Assembly (NCBI GenBank): GCA_036362985.1
Contig: JAYGXS010000004.1
Coordinates: 61,941,189-62,005,188, forward strand
Length of the DNA: 64,000 bases
Direction: 5' to 3'
From: Ligula intestinalis
Lineage: Eukaryota; Platyhelminthes; Cestoda; Diphyllobothriidea; Diphyllobothriidae
Position numbers and translations under genes: made by a program. Below, in pieces: positions 1 to 10,429 of the stretch. The notes below the pieces were generated by a model, which saw only the letters and a list, made by a program, of their open reading frames with translations, did not search any database and was not told the origin of the DNA. Each line of letters starts with the position of its first letter. Within the stretch, counting starts at the first letter, position 1.

Positions 1-2100
1 TTTTAAGGGAAATAGTTGACGTCACTGCATTGGAAATTTCTTGAAACTTTTTATAAGCTGGCATTTTTTTAGTTTTACGAAGGTAGCAAGTTGGCTGCCC
101 GGGATATATGTTGCTGCTCGAAGCCCTCATTCGTCTGAGTACTTAACACGATGAATGGGGTATTGATTGCCCCCAATATAATTAAGTTTACTGTCAAGGT
201 GTCTTTAGAAAACGGCTTAATTCCCAATCCACTGCCCGGTTTTGCAGTAACGTTGCCAAACATCACAGGAGTTAATGAGCTCAATCTCAGTTTTGTTGTC
301 TTAGTGCTAACCTAGGACAAAAATCAATAATGGCTCGTGCCATAATCGGACTGCGTCTATAACGCTTAATTCCGATCGATTTCCTCCAATTTGGCGCCAC
401 ACTTCTGAGGACATCCACCATGAGGACAACCAAGTATGAGAATGGATTATCCTTTTATCTAGGATAAGCATTTGTTTGTCCTTGGACGACGCATAATGAA
501 GCAAACACGGTAGCTAACCGCTTAGAAAAATTGATTTTGTAATGTATTTTCGAAAACTGGACGGACAACTTTGGGTCTGTTTTGATTATGGGATAATATT
601 TCTTGTTCTAAGTTCCCGGGCTTGGTATTTTTTTATAAATATAACTAGGCTTCTTGGTCATTCGTTCATTGACTGACTAGCCTTCTCGCGTTGGGTGTTC
701 ACCGCATTCTTCTAGTATGCGTTATCAAACAGACACCATACACAACCTGGTATAGAAGAATAATCCTTAAAATGGACGAAATGCTTTTCTTAGGTTGGTC
801 TTGTTCCGGCTTGGTTAATTACTACTCAGAGTTCTTTCCCCATGTTTGTTTCAATAGGGATGACAATCCCTTTCACTCGCATCCAATATCCGTTTAAAGT
901 TTGCTTTTCCCATGGGAAGGTCTTTTAACGAACTCTTCTCTCAATGTTACTGCATGTAATCATTAACCACACTGACAGCCTGAAAAGGTCTGTTCCGAAG
1001 TATTTAGCCCAATTTCGCGCACTAATTTTCTCGGAACTTAACCAATAATGCTACTCCATTTCGGTTGCTAAATTTCCTTGCTTTCAAAATAATCAGCATG
1101 CCCACAGAAGCTTTCCGTCTCCGAATTCCAGCAATAATTTTGATCCTTCCCTATAGGTGTGGCTTTTTTTATACCTTTTCTGACTGTATGGAGCTATAAC
1201 GACTTTGGGAGTTAAAACATCTCCGTCAACGGATTACGCTCGATACATGAGATTTAAAAACCAAAAAACTGTCTCTTATATAAAGGGATGCCAACAAAGA
1301 TAGTTCCTGTTAACTAGTTACTTACAGTTACATGAATATTATGGCTGTTTAAATAGTCAAGAGCCGTGGTCTCTACAGTAAAACAGACGTTTTTCATTGA
1401 AAAAGTCAGCACCACATGTCGAGAATCTTATGAAGTGTCACCAGTCACCTGCCTTCAACCTCTTCACATCTTCAGTTTGCCCAGCTATGGTCGCCAATCC
1501 AAGAAGTATATAACGTTAAATTATAAATTCTTGGGCTTGAGTAAACAACGAACTCACTTTCGTAACTTTTGTCTCTTTTTGCGGCTTGCACCCGCCGTAG
1601 CCGCGTCGTTCCAGAGGACATCGCTGGAATTCACAACTTCCTCGAGTTCAGTAATCCTCCTTAAACCAACCATCATAAATACAGGTTGATACTTCGTAAA
1701 CTGTCAAGATTACTTGATTTTTAGCTACAAAGTTGCTTAAAATCTTCTCCCTCAAATATTTCCCTGAACTCTAGATAGGAAACAAGACTTTCGGGTTTAA
1801 ATCGAATTAAATTACTCCTGAACTAGCAGGGAACTCGCGTTTCCATCTAACCTAAGCATCAGCTTTCATTCCATCAGGCAGGAGTCCCGTAACTATGCTG
1901 CTACTGGTGGGAACGCCAGTCGATCCCTCTGAATTTAATATTAAAAATAGGTGTGGTTTTGGTATGACACTATGGTACTTTTTACTTCTTCCTCTTTATC
2001 AGTGAATACTTTAAACTAGGATGAAGATATATGGATTACAAGTATTAATGGGTGGAGGGCACGAATAAGTACTCCTGAGCTATATTCCTGTATAGTGCCC
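1..2100. other. AT-rich region with no recognised gene
   Basis: Short open frames exist on both strands, for example 75-284 and 307-504 on minus and 1366-1689 on plus. None shows a recognisable domain or a convincing chain of splice sites. It could be 3' flank or further intron of the modular gene. Confidence 0.4.
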
Positions 2101-2107
2101 ATTTATC

Positions 2108-2282
2108 TCATTTAAGTAACTTTATAGACAGTGTTAGTAATCGCTTATGTGCATTACCATTAACAACGCCTTCTTCCTTGCCTTTCTGATTGGCGTCCAA
2201 TCCATCGAGATTATACCTAATACTTTTTCTTACGTCTTTTATGACATTTTGACGTGCTCCATCGCCCAAAATTCGCTCCGTA
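2108..2282 (-). CDS. Possible terminal exon 12 of the modular gene
   Basis: An acceptor-like GTAACTAG precedes an open segment that is in phase with exon 11. It runs STERILGDGARQNVIKDVRK and on to a TGA at 2108-2110. It would follow a 2.06-kb intron holding Penelope-derived repeats. The acceptor is weak. A GTATAA donor inside it would also make a 66-nt phase 2-2 exon. The true 3' end may therefore lie elsewhere, or beyond the window. Confidence 0.38.
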
Positions 2283-2299
2283 CTAGTTACCAACAGGGT

Positions 2300-3480
2300 T
2301 GCTAGAGAAAGACCTTTGGTTTTACCTTATGTTCCCAGTGGATAAGCCAACAAATGACTTCGAGCTGTAGTCCGTAAGCCGTGTTGCCGCAGCCAGGGAA
2401 AGTGCATTTTACTCTCAGAAAGATAATCATCCTCTCTATTAGCTCAAACCTCTGCTGCACAGAATGGTACCCAGACCACCGTTGTGACCTCATACACTTC
2501 CAGCTTCGTCTTGGGAACTTGCTAGGCCGGACATCGCCTTAATCAACCGATTTTCCGCTGACGAATAACGAAGTCGGCTGGTGAGTACCACTGAGCATCG
2601 TCGTTTTTCGTTGGTTTGCTGCTAATTATTCACTATGTCGCGTGAAAGCTTCAGCTGCCTCTTCTACCCTATCGTCACCATTATCGCAGAAATTCCCTCT
2701 TCTTTTATTTCCTACGATTACTCAGATTAGGAGCTTCATGCCACAATGGTAGGACTTGTGCTTTTTGTTTGCGTCTTATCTTCCGAGCTCCGCTGATTTC
2801 CTTTTTTAAATATGTTTTTACATGAAACACCCATTTGGTTTCATGAAGGCAGTTGCTCAGGCACTGCCTACTTGCTCCCTTGTGTATCTACCTAAATCAA
2901 ATAAGTAGACTTGATATAGGAATATATTATAGTTTAGGGGATATTTATCCCCCTACTCAACCGCTGAATCGATCGAGTTTAGGAGCGTACGCACTATGTC
3001 TTATAAGTTCTCTCGTTCTCTTCTGGACAGTTTTATATAAATATCCTCGATATTAGGTTTAATTTTCATACCAAGAGGAGACACGGTTTCCCTTGCCAGT
3101 AATTTAAAGTGCACGCGTTATCGCGGCAGCTGACGAGCAACCCCACAGAAGCAGCTCTTCTTTCTTACACTGCTAGCATCACACGCGTCAAATGCTAACC
3201 TGTATGGTTACTCTGCGGCTAGTTTCAGCATTGAATGACTCTTATGAGTAGTCCCTGTGTATACAATCCGCCTAGTAATTCCTTCGCCTGAATGACGTCG
3301 GTAGCGAAGACCTGGCAGCGAGGGTGATTTACCTGCGCAAGCTGTGCCCAGTCAGCCAGTCAGCTCGCAAAATGGAGCTGCTAGTGAATTCATATATTCA
3401 GGCATTTTATGCTTCATATGCAAGACCGGAAATGTGTGGTATAAAGCGACAACTATTCGAGTCCCAGGAAGCAGTTCAGT
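2300..3480. other. Probable last intron of the modular gene, no feature seen
   Basis: This stretch has mixed composition and short frames only. A minus-strand acidic run near 2630-2720 is open, but its acceptor does not match the phase left by exon 11, so it is not included in the model. Confidence 0.35.
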
Positions 3481-3481
3481 A

Positions 3482-3821
3482 GAAGAAGATGCGACCACAG
3501 GAACAAGAGTTTCATTTTCCTAACGTTTCGGATTCCATCGGGAATTCTTAATCGTAGATAATGGTAAGATAGTCTTAGTCGAACGCGAAGTTTCAAGCAA
3601 TCACCGCACCAATTAAGACCCAAGCGGTGGCTACAGGAGTGGATAATTACAGTACGCACGCGGATGATTGCTACGAACTATAAATACCGTGCAATCTGTG
3701 CACGTTTCACCCGTATATGTGCATAACTCAGAACATCGTACCATTACCTATGATTAAGAATTCCCGATAGAATCCGAAACGTCAGGAAAATAAAACTTTT
3801 TCCTGTGGTCGCATCTTCTTC
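3482..3821. mobile_element. Inverted Penelope-like 3' module with decayed hammerhead-like motifs
   Basis: Two similar segments lie in opposite orientation, 3482-3570 (minus) and 3735-3821 (plus), about 165 bp apart. Each reads GATTAAGAATTCCCGAT, a short GAATTC/GAATCC-type stem, CGAAACGT, and a tail ending GTCGCATCTTCTTC. The order of a TGAT-type box, stem and GAAAC matches hammerhead-like motifs of PLE terminal repeats, but the CTGATGA box is degenerate. It lies inside the presumed last intron of the modular gene. Confidence 0.55.
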
Positions 3822-3838
3822 CTCTAAAGCGATAACTT

Positions 3839-4084
3839 TTAGACAGCCTTCTTTGGTCTAAACGAGTCTCGATGTCTTCCACTATACTTTTCATGCGAGT
3901 TGGATATTTGTTTCAAACTTTTTTTCCAAAAAACGCATAATCCTTCAGAAGAAGACGAAAATGCGACTATGGGGACAGGTGGTTTAACGTCCTTCACCTT
4001 TCTGTTTCTATTCACATCAATTCTTATACATCTACCATTCTGGGACATCCTTCCATGAATAGTTTTGTAAAGCTTTTCGAACAA
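3839..4084 (-). pseudogene. Open segment next to Penelope module, unrecognised
   Basis: An 81-codon minus-strand frame contains the same TCGCATTTTCGTCTTCTTC-like tail seen in the neighbouring Penelope modules (near 3945-3985). It is probably repeat-derived and not an exon. No domain is recognisable. Confidence 0.25.
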
Positions 4085-4137
4085 CTGCGCGCAGCTTTAT
4101 AAGATGCGTAGTCTCTACTGAAGCCCTCCCAGAAATT

Positions 4138-4185
4138 ACTGATGCTTCATGCCGTAGGTGAAGTCAGGCGAAAATAAAAGTCGTA
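4138..4185 (+). repeat. Decayed Penelope-type hammerhead-like tail
   Basis: It begins ACTGATGCTTCATGCC, has a complementary TTCAT/GTGAAG-like stem, and continues TCAGGCGAAAATAAAAGT, like the copy at 63.6 kb. The GAAA box before the cleavage-type triplet is lost, so it should be inactive. Confidence 0.4.
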
Positions 4186-4342
4186 TAATGAAGTAGTAAT
4201 CAAAATGCTTATGCGTGATATAACTTTACGCAACCTTCTTAGGAAAATTCTACGGTTCGAACAATCTTTTCATCGGTAGGCAAGTGAGAGCGCGTTTTTA
4301 GCATAGTTCGTTCTAAGTATTAATTCTATAGTGATAACTAAC

Positions 4343-4447
4343 CTCGCCTCTTTCTGTTCATCATCCATGGCAAACTCCTGCTCAACGTCGGTTTCCTGCG
4401 TTCTGACGGGAGTCGGTCCGGCTTCCTCTATCGTCTTCAAGCTGCTC
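4343..4447 (-). CDS. Exon 11 of the modular gene (105 nt): acidic
   Basis: The acceptor is TGTTTTGTAG and the donor is GTTAGT. It encodes SSLKTIEEAGPTPVRTQETD then VEQEFAMDDEQKEA. It joins exon 10 in phase and ends with a split AG codon. Confidence 0.76.
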
Positions 4448-7400
4448 CTACAAAACAATGCTTGTAAGAATATTCGTATGCTGGTTTAAAAATATGCTGC
4501 AACTGCGCAAGTCGCAGTTTTCACCAGCACTAATTAGCTTAAATTTTCAGAAAACGATTCACACACACACACACACATCTGAAGTCGATAAACAAATATT
4601 GCCCTTGTGTTATTACATAAGACAATGTTAAGCTTTTCCTTCAGTTTCATTGAAGTACTTCATGGGGTAATTTATGACTGGGGCTGACTAATGTTCCCAA
4701 ACGTCAATGCTTGGCAGCCAGTTTTGGGTTTAGCTAATAGCACAGAGCATATCCGTGCGTTCTAATCGCTCGCGTCAACTTTCGGCGTTCATCTCCCAGG
4801 ACCAAACAATCAAGATTGCTGTGAACCAATGCTTTATATGATCCCTTAAACAGGATACATATACAGGAACGCTTCATCCAAGTAAGAAAGGTGACTTTAC
4901 GCATAATTTTATGAAGGGAGCCTTTTCTAGTATTCTAACCCTAACGCTAGCCCCAAGATAAACTCGAACTCTGGCCTTGATCGTACTCTTAACCCAAATT
5001 TTTCTTCAAGCTTAACCCTGTAGTTAACACTAACTTACTTTACTGCTAAAGTTAAGCCTGGCCTTAAACTTTACCCTGAACTTAACTCTAACCCTAACCA
5101 TAAACCTAACCGGATCTTGTATGGAGTTTATCGCTATGACAACCATCTTGTTAGTGGCTCCTGTTCTCATTTCTTCTCATAATTACCGAATGCAGATTCT
5201 AAAACTAAGTTGGCGCTGATTCGAGCGGACTATCGGATGCATACGTGCCTTTTTACAACCGTCGTCAGTATCAGTATCATTATTACCGGCTTTATCGCTA
5301 CAGCGGAAAACTACTTCATCGATTTCATCTAATTGATTTTGGGACGGGTGTGGATAGGGGACATTACTAAGAAGAAGGAATGGGAATGATTTAACCAATT
5401 GTGGAGTTTAAATGGTGCAAAATAACAATAAGAGCTTCGGAAGAAGAAGGCCGCTTGAATACTTGCTGCATTTGTTAACTATTAATTTGTTTAAGAATTT
5501 CACTAATTAATGCTTTTCGTAGATATCAATAGTTATATGAGAGAAGCGTTCAGCTATATCTCTTGATGGCAGGCTGGAAATTGGAATTTTATCTTGAAGC
5601 ACTGTGGCCACAATCCATGCAGTCTAATGCCTATTTACGAAAACTCAGTCATCAAGAATTATTTCCAGCATAAGCGAATGATGCTAGAAAAACAACAATG
5701 AACTCTTATTGAAGCGAAATAAACCCTGTAGAATGTAGTCCGATTTGTAATTCTTGTTGCAAAGGCATCAAAACACCTTCCGATATGGTTTATTTTCTCT
5801 TGCAGATAAGTGCCAATAAGGTGTTTCAGGTACTGAACAAAACTCACTTGGAATCTTTTTGTTCAGCTTCGGTTGCAACACTGGATTTCTTACTGGTCGA
5901 GTTTGCCGGTGACGGGGCCTTAACTTCAAGATTTTGTGCAGTTTTTTTTGCTCTGTAACAGCAAAATGCCTGAGTTTAGAATCTTGTATCCAATTCCGGC
6001 AATTTAAAATCTTGAACGTGCAGCCATCCTGTTAACTGAATTCTGTGTCCAAATGAAACCTTTTTGTCCCATTTCCACCGTAACTTCCCTCCAACAAGTT
6101 ATCTCAATAAATTGCAATTTTTGATACAGAAAAAACCGATAAATATCAAAACCGTTGGTAAGTTTTTGAGGCCTGGATTATAAACTGCCACAAAGTCGAC
6201 AGCACCTCTCAAAGGGTTCGCTTCAATTCAGACAAAAAACCGAACCATAACTCACTTTTTCTGTACTTTCTTGTTAGTTTCGCAAGCAGTCTTCTGAGAC
6301 ATCTCTGCTTTCGAGGGGCCTTCCTTTTTAGTCCTACGGATCATTCAACAAAGAAAATGCACTTTATGGAATGTATGCATTTTCCGTTAATCAAATACAT
6401 TAACCTTAATTTGTCTCTGTGGCACACTCGCCTATCATATTACTCGAAGTCCACCCACTGGCACCTTGTCAATGTCGTTTTCCAAAATTCACTCATAAAT
6501 TTTGAGTCTTATATTCCTATTCCTTTTTGCACTAATTTCATAGCATAATAATATTCGATGAAATGCGTTTGGAATTAGGCTGACCGATTCAAGCAGTGGA
6601 GATCCAAAGCTTCCATCGCGCTATGCCAATTTTTAGAGGAATAAAGAGGAGGATTAAACACCTGGTTAAACATTCACTTAGACACGTCGAGTTAATTAAT
6701 TACAGCTAATTTACTAAAAGACTGTTGCCTGCTTTACTTAAAATGGGGATGATGTTGACTGAGCCTAAAAGCATCAAAGAAGGGTCTTCTCACTGAACAG
6801 TACTCACCCAGTTGTATTTCCTGCGTTCTTCTTTTTCGCGTTTTCTGCCTTTTTAGTTTCTTTTTTGGCGGATATTTGCTCAGACCTTTTGGATACTGTG
6901 GCGTTTTCTATGGCTTTACCAGCGTCTTTACTGCAAACAAAAACACTCATTAGTTCAAGAAAATTCAGCAAAAAAGATCTCTTTTAACCTTAATGATTTA
7001 CATCTTTTGGCATAATAAAGCGACTTTTCACATTTAGCTTTCAATTTTCCCATCAGCTAAATATATTACTATTGAGGCCTTCAGTCCCCTACATGATAGC
7101 AATGTTTTGTCTATTTTAACATCGGGGACTATGAATGGCTTACGGTGACGAAGAATCAAAGTGGGCCAAGATCATCCAAAAGTTGGCGGCCTATATTCTC
7201 TCTTGAATAAAAATTGCTGAGATACCTAATCAGCCTTCACACATGATGTGGCGAGCAACAATTCTTCCGATTATGCCTCCGCAAAGCTCATACCATGTGG
7301 AACAAATGAGTAACAGTAATCTAGAGACCTATTTAGCATTATAAAGTCCCATCGCAATTAACGTCCAAAAAATAGCAGATGAAGTACAAGTGTTTTCCCT

Positions 7401-10218
7401 TAAATTAAATTAAATATTTTGTCTTTTGCCTTCATAATTTAGAAATTCTGACAATTTTGATTTAGACCATGCTAAAATATACGTCCCAGTGACAACGTTC
7501 CATCCTTCGTTTAATGGCAATTCTTTTGCACGGTGTATAAAATAAGAAAAAGAAGTCATTTGAAAGTACATTACAGGTAGTCCGAAGTTGACTCTCACAA
7601 AGTCCATATTAGTTAAGATCCGCTTTTCTTTTCAGAAGTGTGTGCATACCAGCGGCGTATAGTATTTTACCAGGTATGTAAAACAACAATCATTCAGCCA
7701 GACGTTTTCCTCGAAGTGAGGGGCAAATTTTACCTTCCAGTTGTTTTGATTGCCTTCATTTCGGCTGGTGATTCTTGCTCCTTCCGATCATGTTCAAGGT
7801 CAGCAACATAGTCACGTACTTCTTTTTTCCTGCGGTAAAATAACAAATCAGAAAACCTAATAATGAATGCTCAAAAGCATATGCTAAATATTTAAAGATT
7901 TGTTCCAAATAAGTTTTAACCGCACTTAACAATTTACTCTTTACCACAAAGCTAGCACTCAGAAATTATCTTATTTCTAATTTTTTTAAATAAAAACCCA
8001 CTTTTTTGATTTTTTCTTCTTTTTGCTTATTTCTTGTGTGTCGTCTCCAATTGCCCTGACGCCGTCTTTCTCTCCATTGATTCTGAATAACAGAAAAGTT
8101 TTTGAATGTTCAAAATGCTTGCAAAACAGGTAAAAGTACTTAGATATTAAGTTGTCTACTGTTTTCTGCGGACAACAAAAAATGGCTTAGAAACTCAAAA
8201 CGATGGGAAGTCGGTATACTTCCGAGTACTTGGTGCTTCATAGAGTTACTTTGGACTGAGACCATCCAATTAGCAGAGCAAACGTCTCATAGTAGGAATA
8301 CAATACGTTTTTTGTTCAGAGAGAGAGTTTTTGATTATATTTACTTTCACTTACATTTCATCAAACTCGCCAGCAATCTTGCATGTTTCTGTTGAAATGA
8401 CGTCTTCTGGCTTTATCGTATTCTTTGTATCGTCCGAAACCCTGAAGTTAAAAATTTTACCATCAGCAAGAAGTTTTTCATACTAAAAATCAGTATATTT
8501 AGTCATTTTTATCTTTTCGAATGATACAACTTGGTTCTTCTTAACTTTTATTTCTAAAAGCTGTCACTTTTTATGGGCATAATTTTTTAAAATGAATTTA
8601 GGTTACCGATGATTCACGACCGTTGGCGATCTGAAGGTGTGTCTTGTATTTAGAAATTTCATTGATAAGTCCATAAGGAAAGTAACTATACATTGTAAAT
8701 CTGTCAGCACTTTGTAAATTTGATTTGCATTGCCTATCAATGAATCAGATTCTCGCTTGAATGCACTTTCGTTCAAACGAATCTACGGCTTTAGTTCAAA
8801 AATACTTTCCAGAATTTCCAGTCGCAGCGTTAAACTGATTACGCATAACAACATAAACCACCTTAATGTCGTCCGGATAAAGGTTTAAATTAAAAACAGC
8901 GTAAAAGTATATCACAAAATGTTATATCCTCTAAAAATTATGACAATAAATCGTGAAACTATATGATGACTGATTTTTAAAATAGCTGAAGCTGTTAAGC
9001 ATTCATCTGGATGGTTGACTAAATTGTGTCTCCTTTATATTTTGCCCTAACTCTTTAGTAGAAATACCATGATAACCATTTCTTGCCTGATTTAGTGAAA
9101 GCGTTCTGAAAACTGGATGATTTTTTGAATGCGGAAAACACATTTTCGACACTTATCCACCACCCAATTATTAAGCTGAAAACAACTTGCGTCGAATTTT
9201 TGTATTAGTAGGCTATACTATACAAACGCATATGATTTGTTCGCAACCTGGACTATTTAACGTATATTAGTTTCAATTTGTATTTATATTTGAAGTTGAA
9301 AAAGTAGCATTAATTCTCATTGTGCAGGGGTTAGAAAAGTATAATCTGAATTTATATTTAAAGGAAGTATCTTACACTTGTTCACAGACTTCACTTCCAG
9401 GCTCTGGTACGGCGCTTGCTCGTTCTCTCAAATCTTCTTTGATTGTGAACAAGAAAGCCGCAACCCCACGGCAAAATACCTTTCCTATTCGTAGTGTGAA
9501 CTTAAATAGCGCGCTGACTAATTTCCAGACAGCTTTTGAAGATCTAAAAATTAAGGAATAATACTTAAGACCTAAAGCACACAAATCGAAATTCTTTGAA
9601 CAAATGATATATAGCCTAAAAACATTTGAGGAGCGACTGCCTGCTGCTTATAAAAGCAATCAAAGACTTTAAATTTTAATTCTCAAAAGCTTTTAATAAT
9701 AAACAATTGATATGTCATTCATTTACTATGAAACAGATTTCCTATAATAATCCAGCCAGTACCAGGAGACCATAGACGCACTGGTTGGCGTGCAGCTTAC
9801 ATATTACAACGTACCTCACTAAAATACCCAATTCTGGTTTTGGCGAGCTCTCTTGGCTGCAAAAACACACAAGTGGTCATGAAAAAAGGGAAAATGACCA
9901 TCTTGAAGACAAAACGTTTAATCTTGAGTTCGAGTAAAGATTAAATTGAAAAAAAAACTCTTCAGACGCAACGCGATAACAAAATCCGCAAAATTTTTTT
10001 AATTTTAAAATGCTTAATCCAGAAAACCGTGTGCTGTTTACAGTACACTTTAAAATGTATATACGGCATTTTACTTGTTTTGCCTATAAAAAATACTATA
10101 GAACTGTGCAAAATTTCAATAGAAAGCCAAAACCATGAGTATTTTTTCTGTGTTAAGCTGGAGCGTTCGTCAGCAAGTCCATATAAGAAATTCTTCATAT
10201 TATAACTTACCTATCCAT
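4343..10218 (-). CDS. Multi-exon gene, K/E/S-rich modular protein of unknown function (core of 11 exons)
   Basis: I built this model by chaining GT-AG splice sites with reading phase. Eleven exons give 357 complete codons, or 415 residues if the 2108-2282 exon is the end. All junctions are phase 2 and the ten exons after the first are 42, 168, 87, 81, 96, 123, 78, 105, 180 and 105 nt, all divisible by three. The product begins MDSQESSPKPELGILV. Residues about 17-50 form an amphipathic segment rich in V, L, F and W with K/R on one face. It then becomes acidic and lysine-rich, with a K-rich nuclear-localisation-like run near residues 128-140, Ala/Lys/Thr-rich modules, and a final acidic part. 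No catalytic domain is visible and I do not recognise a family. The composition is like disordered scaffold, KEKE-type or H1-like tails. Introns run from 172 to 934 bp. The chain is strong because each join independently keeps an open frame. Confidence 0.8.
4557..4577. repeat. (CA)n microsatellite
   Basis: A run of about ten CA units lies in intron 10 of the modular gene. Confidence 0.9.
4925..5112. repeat. Degenerate CCTAACCC telomere-like stretch
   Basis: Interspersed copies of TAACCCTAA and variants occur across this stretch of intron 10, densest at 5077-5110. It looks like a decayed interstitial array. Confidence 0.55.
5187..5366 (-). CDS. Exon 10 of the modular gene (180 nt): acidic and Cys-containing
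   Basis: The acceptor is CTTCTTCTTAG and the donor is GTAATT. It encodes NVPYPHPSQNQLDEIDEVVF, then RCSDKAGNNDTDTDDGCKKA, then a basic end finishing FRICI. If the donor is not used, the reading runs into a TAA within one codon, giving a shorter isoform. The next exon continues in phase, so splicing is preferred. Confidence 0.76.
5848..5952 (-). CDS. Exon 9 of the modular gene (105 nt): K/S/A-rich
   Basis: The acceptor is TGCTGTTACAG and the donor is GTGAGT. It encodes AKKTAQNLEVKAPSPANSTS then KKSSVATEAEQKDS. It is disordered-type sequence with possible phosphorylation sites. Confidence 0.8.
6256..6333 (-). CDS. Exon 8 of the modular gene (78 nt, phase 2-2)
   Basis: The acceptor is GATCCGTAG and the donor is GTGAGT. 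It encodes TKKEGPSKAEMSQKTACETN then KKVQK. It is a lysine-rich module similar in style to exons 7 and 9, which suggests repeated exon duplication, though the sequences are too short to prove it. Confidence 0.78.
6808..6930 (-). CDS. Exon 7 of the modular gene (123 nt): Lys/Ala/Thr-rich
   Basis: The acceptor is TTTGTTTGCAG and the donor is GTGAGT. It encodes KDAGKAIENATVSKRSEQIS followed by AKKETKKAENAKKKNAGNTT. The Lys/Ala/Glu composition resembles histone-H1-like or KEKE-type tails. No defined domain is seen. Confidence 0.82.
7734..7829 (-). CDS. Exon 6 of the modular gene (96 nt, phase 2-2)
   Basis: The acceptor is TTTTACCGCAG and the donor is GTAAAA. It encodes KKEVRDYVADLEHDRKEQES then PAEMKAIKTTG, charged and probably helical. 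The frame agrees with both neighbours. Confidence 0.8.
8002..8082 (-). CDS. Exon 5 of the modular gene (81 nt): acidic then poly-lysine
   Basis: The acceptor is CTGTTATTCAG and the donor is the less usual GTGGGT. It encodes INGEKDGVRAIGDDTQEI followed by SKKKKKSKK. With the first residues of exon 6 this makes a long lysine run that could be a nuclear localisation signal or a polyelectrolyte segment. Confidence 0.78.
8355..8441 (-). CDS. Exon 4 of the modular gene (87 nt, phase 2-2)
   Basis: The acceptor is TTTTAACTTCAG and the donor is GTAAGT. The exon encodes VSDDTKNTIKPEDVI followed by STETCKIAGEFDE, an acidic hydrophilic module. Only this frame is open when joined to exon 3. Confidence 0.82.
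9376..9543 (-). CDS. Exon 3 of the modular gene (168 nt): amphipathic basic-hydrophobic segment
   Basis: The acceptor is CCTTAATTTTTAG and the donor is GTAAGA. The exon encodes RSSKAVWKLVSALFKFTLRI, then GKVFCRGVAAFLFTI, then an acidic tail ending GSEVCEQ. Lys and Arg recur about every 3-4 or 7 residues between bulky hydrophobics, as in an amphipathic helix that could lie on a membrane. It is too charged for a standard transmembrane helix. A plus-strand reading of the same interval also lacks stops, but has no splice support. Confidence 0.8.
9815..9856 (-). CDS. Exon 2 of the modular gene (42 nt, phase 2-2)
   Basis: The acceptor is TTTTTGCAG and the donor is GTACGT. Joined to exon 1 it reads MDSQESSPKPELGILV and leaves AG as a split codon. 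At 42 nt it is the shortest internal exon, close to micro-exon size. Confidence 0.75.
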
Positions 10219-10275
10219 TATGTCAGCAAAATATGCTCCAGTTGAAATTGTAGCAAATGATAGGCGTGACAGTTA
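10211..10275 (-). CDS. Exon 1: 5' UTR, start codon and first 8 coding bases
   Basis: The ATG at 10216-10218 is the first after an in-frame TAA at 10273-10275. It has A at -3 and G at +4. Coding bases ATGGATAG end at 10211 with a GTAAGT donor, phase 2. The 5' limit of the exon is not known; 10275 is only the upstream stop. A TATA-like stretch lies near 10440-10455 but is weak. Confidence 0.68.
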
Positions 10276-10429
10276 CCGTGGCCATCCAGCTCATTAAAAC
10301 GATTATGTGGGCTTGCCGACTGTACTCCTACGCTCTGAATGCAGCTAATTGGTGTCTTACTTCTTTTCCTTGACTAAGCTTAAAGTAACTCTTCAAAGGT
10401 CTTCACAAAGGTCAGGCTTGAACTGAATG

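Noticed and set aside
2620..2730. Acidic minus-strand segment KRRGNFCDNGDD as another exon
   Set aside because: The only acceptor-like site does not fit the phase left by exon 11, and no suitable donor is present.
4557..4577. CRISPR or other regular array in the left part
   Set aside because: Only a dinucleotide microsatellite is present; no spaced repeats of constant length were seen anywhere in the window.
9322..9561. Plus-strand 79-codon frame overlapping exon 3
   Set aside because: The minus-strand exon has matching splice sites and phase with neighbours on both sides; the plus frame has no such support.
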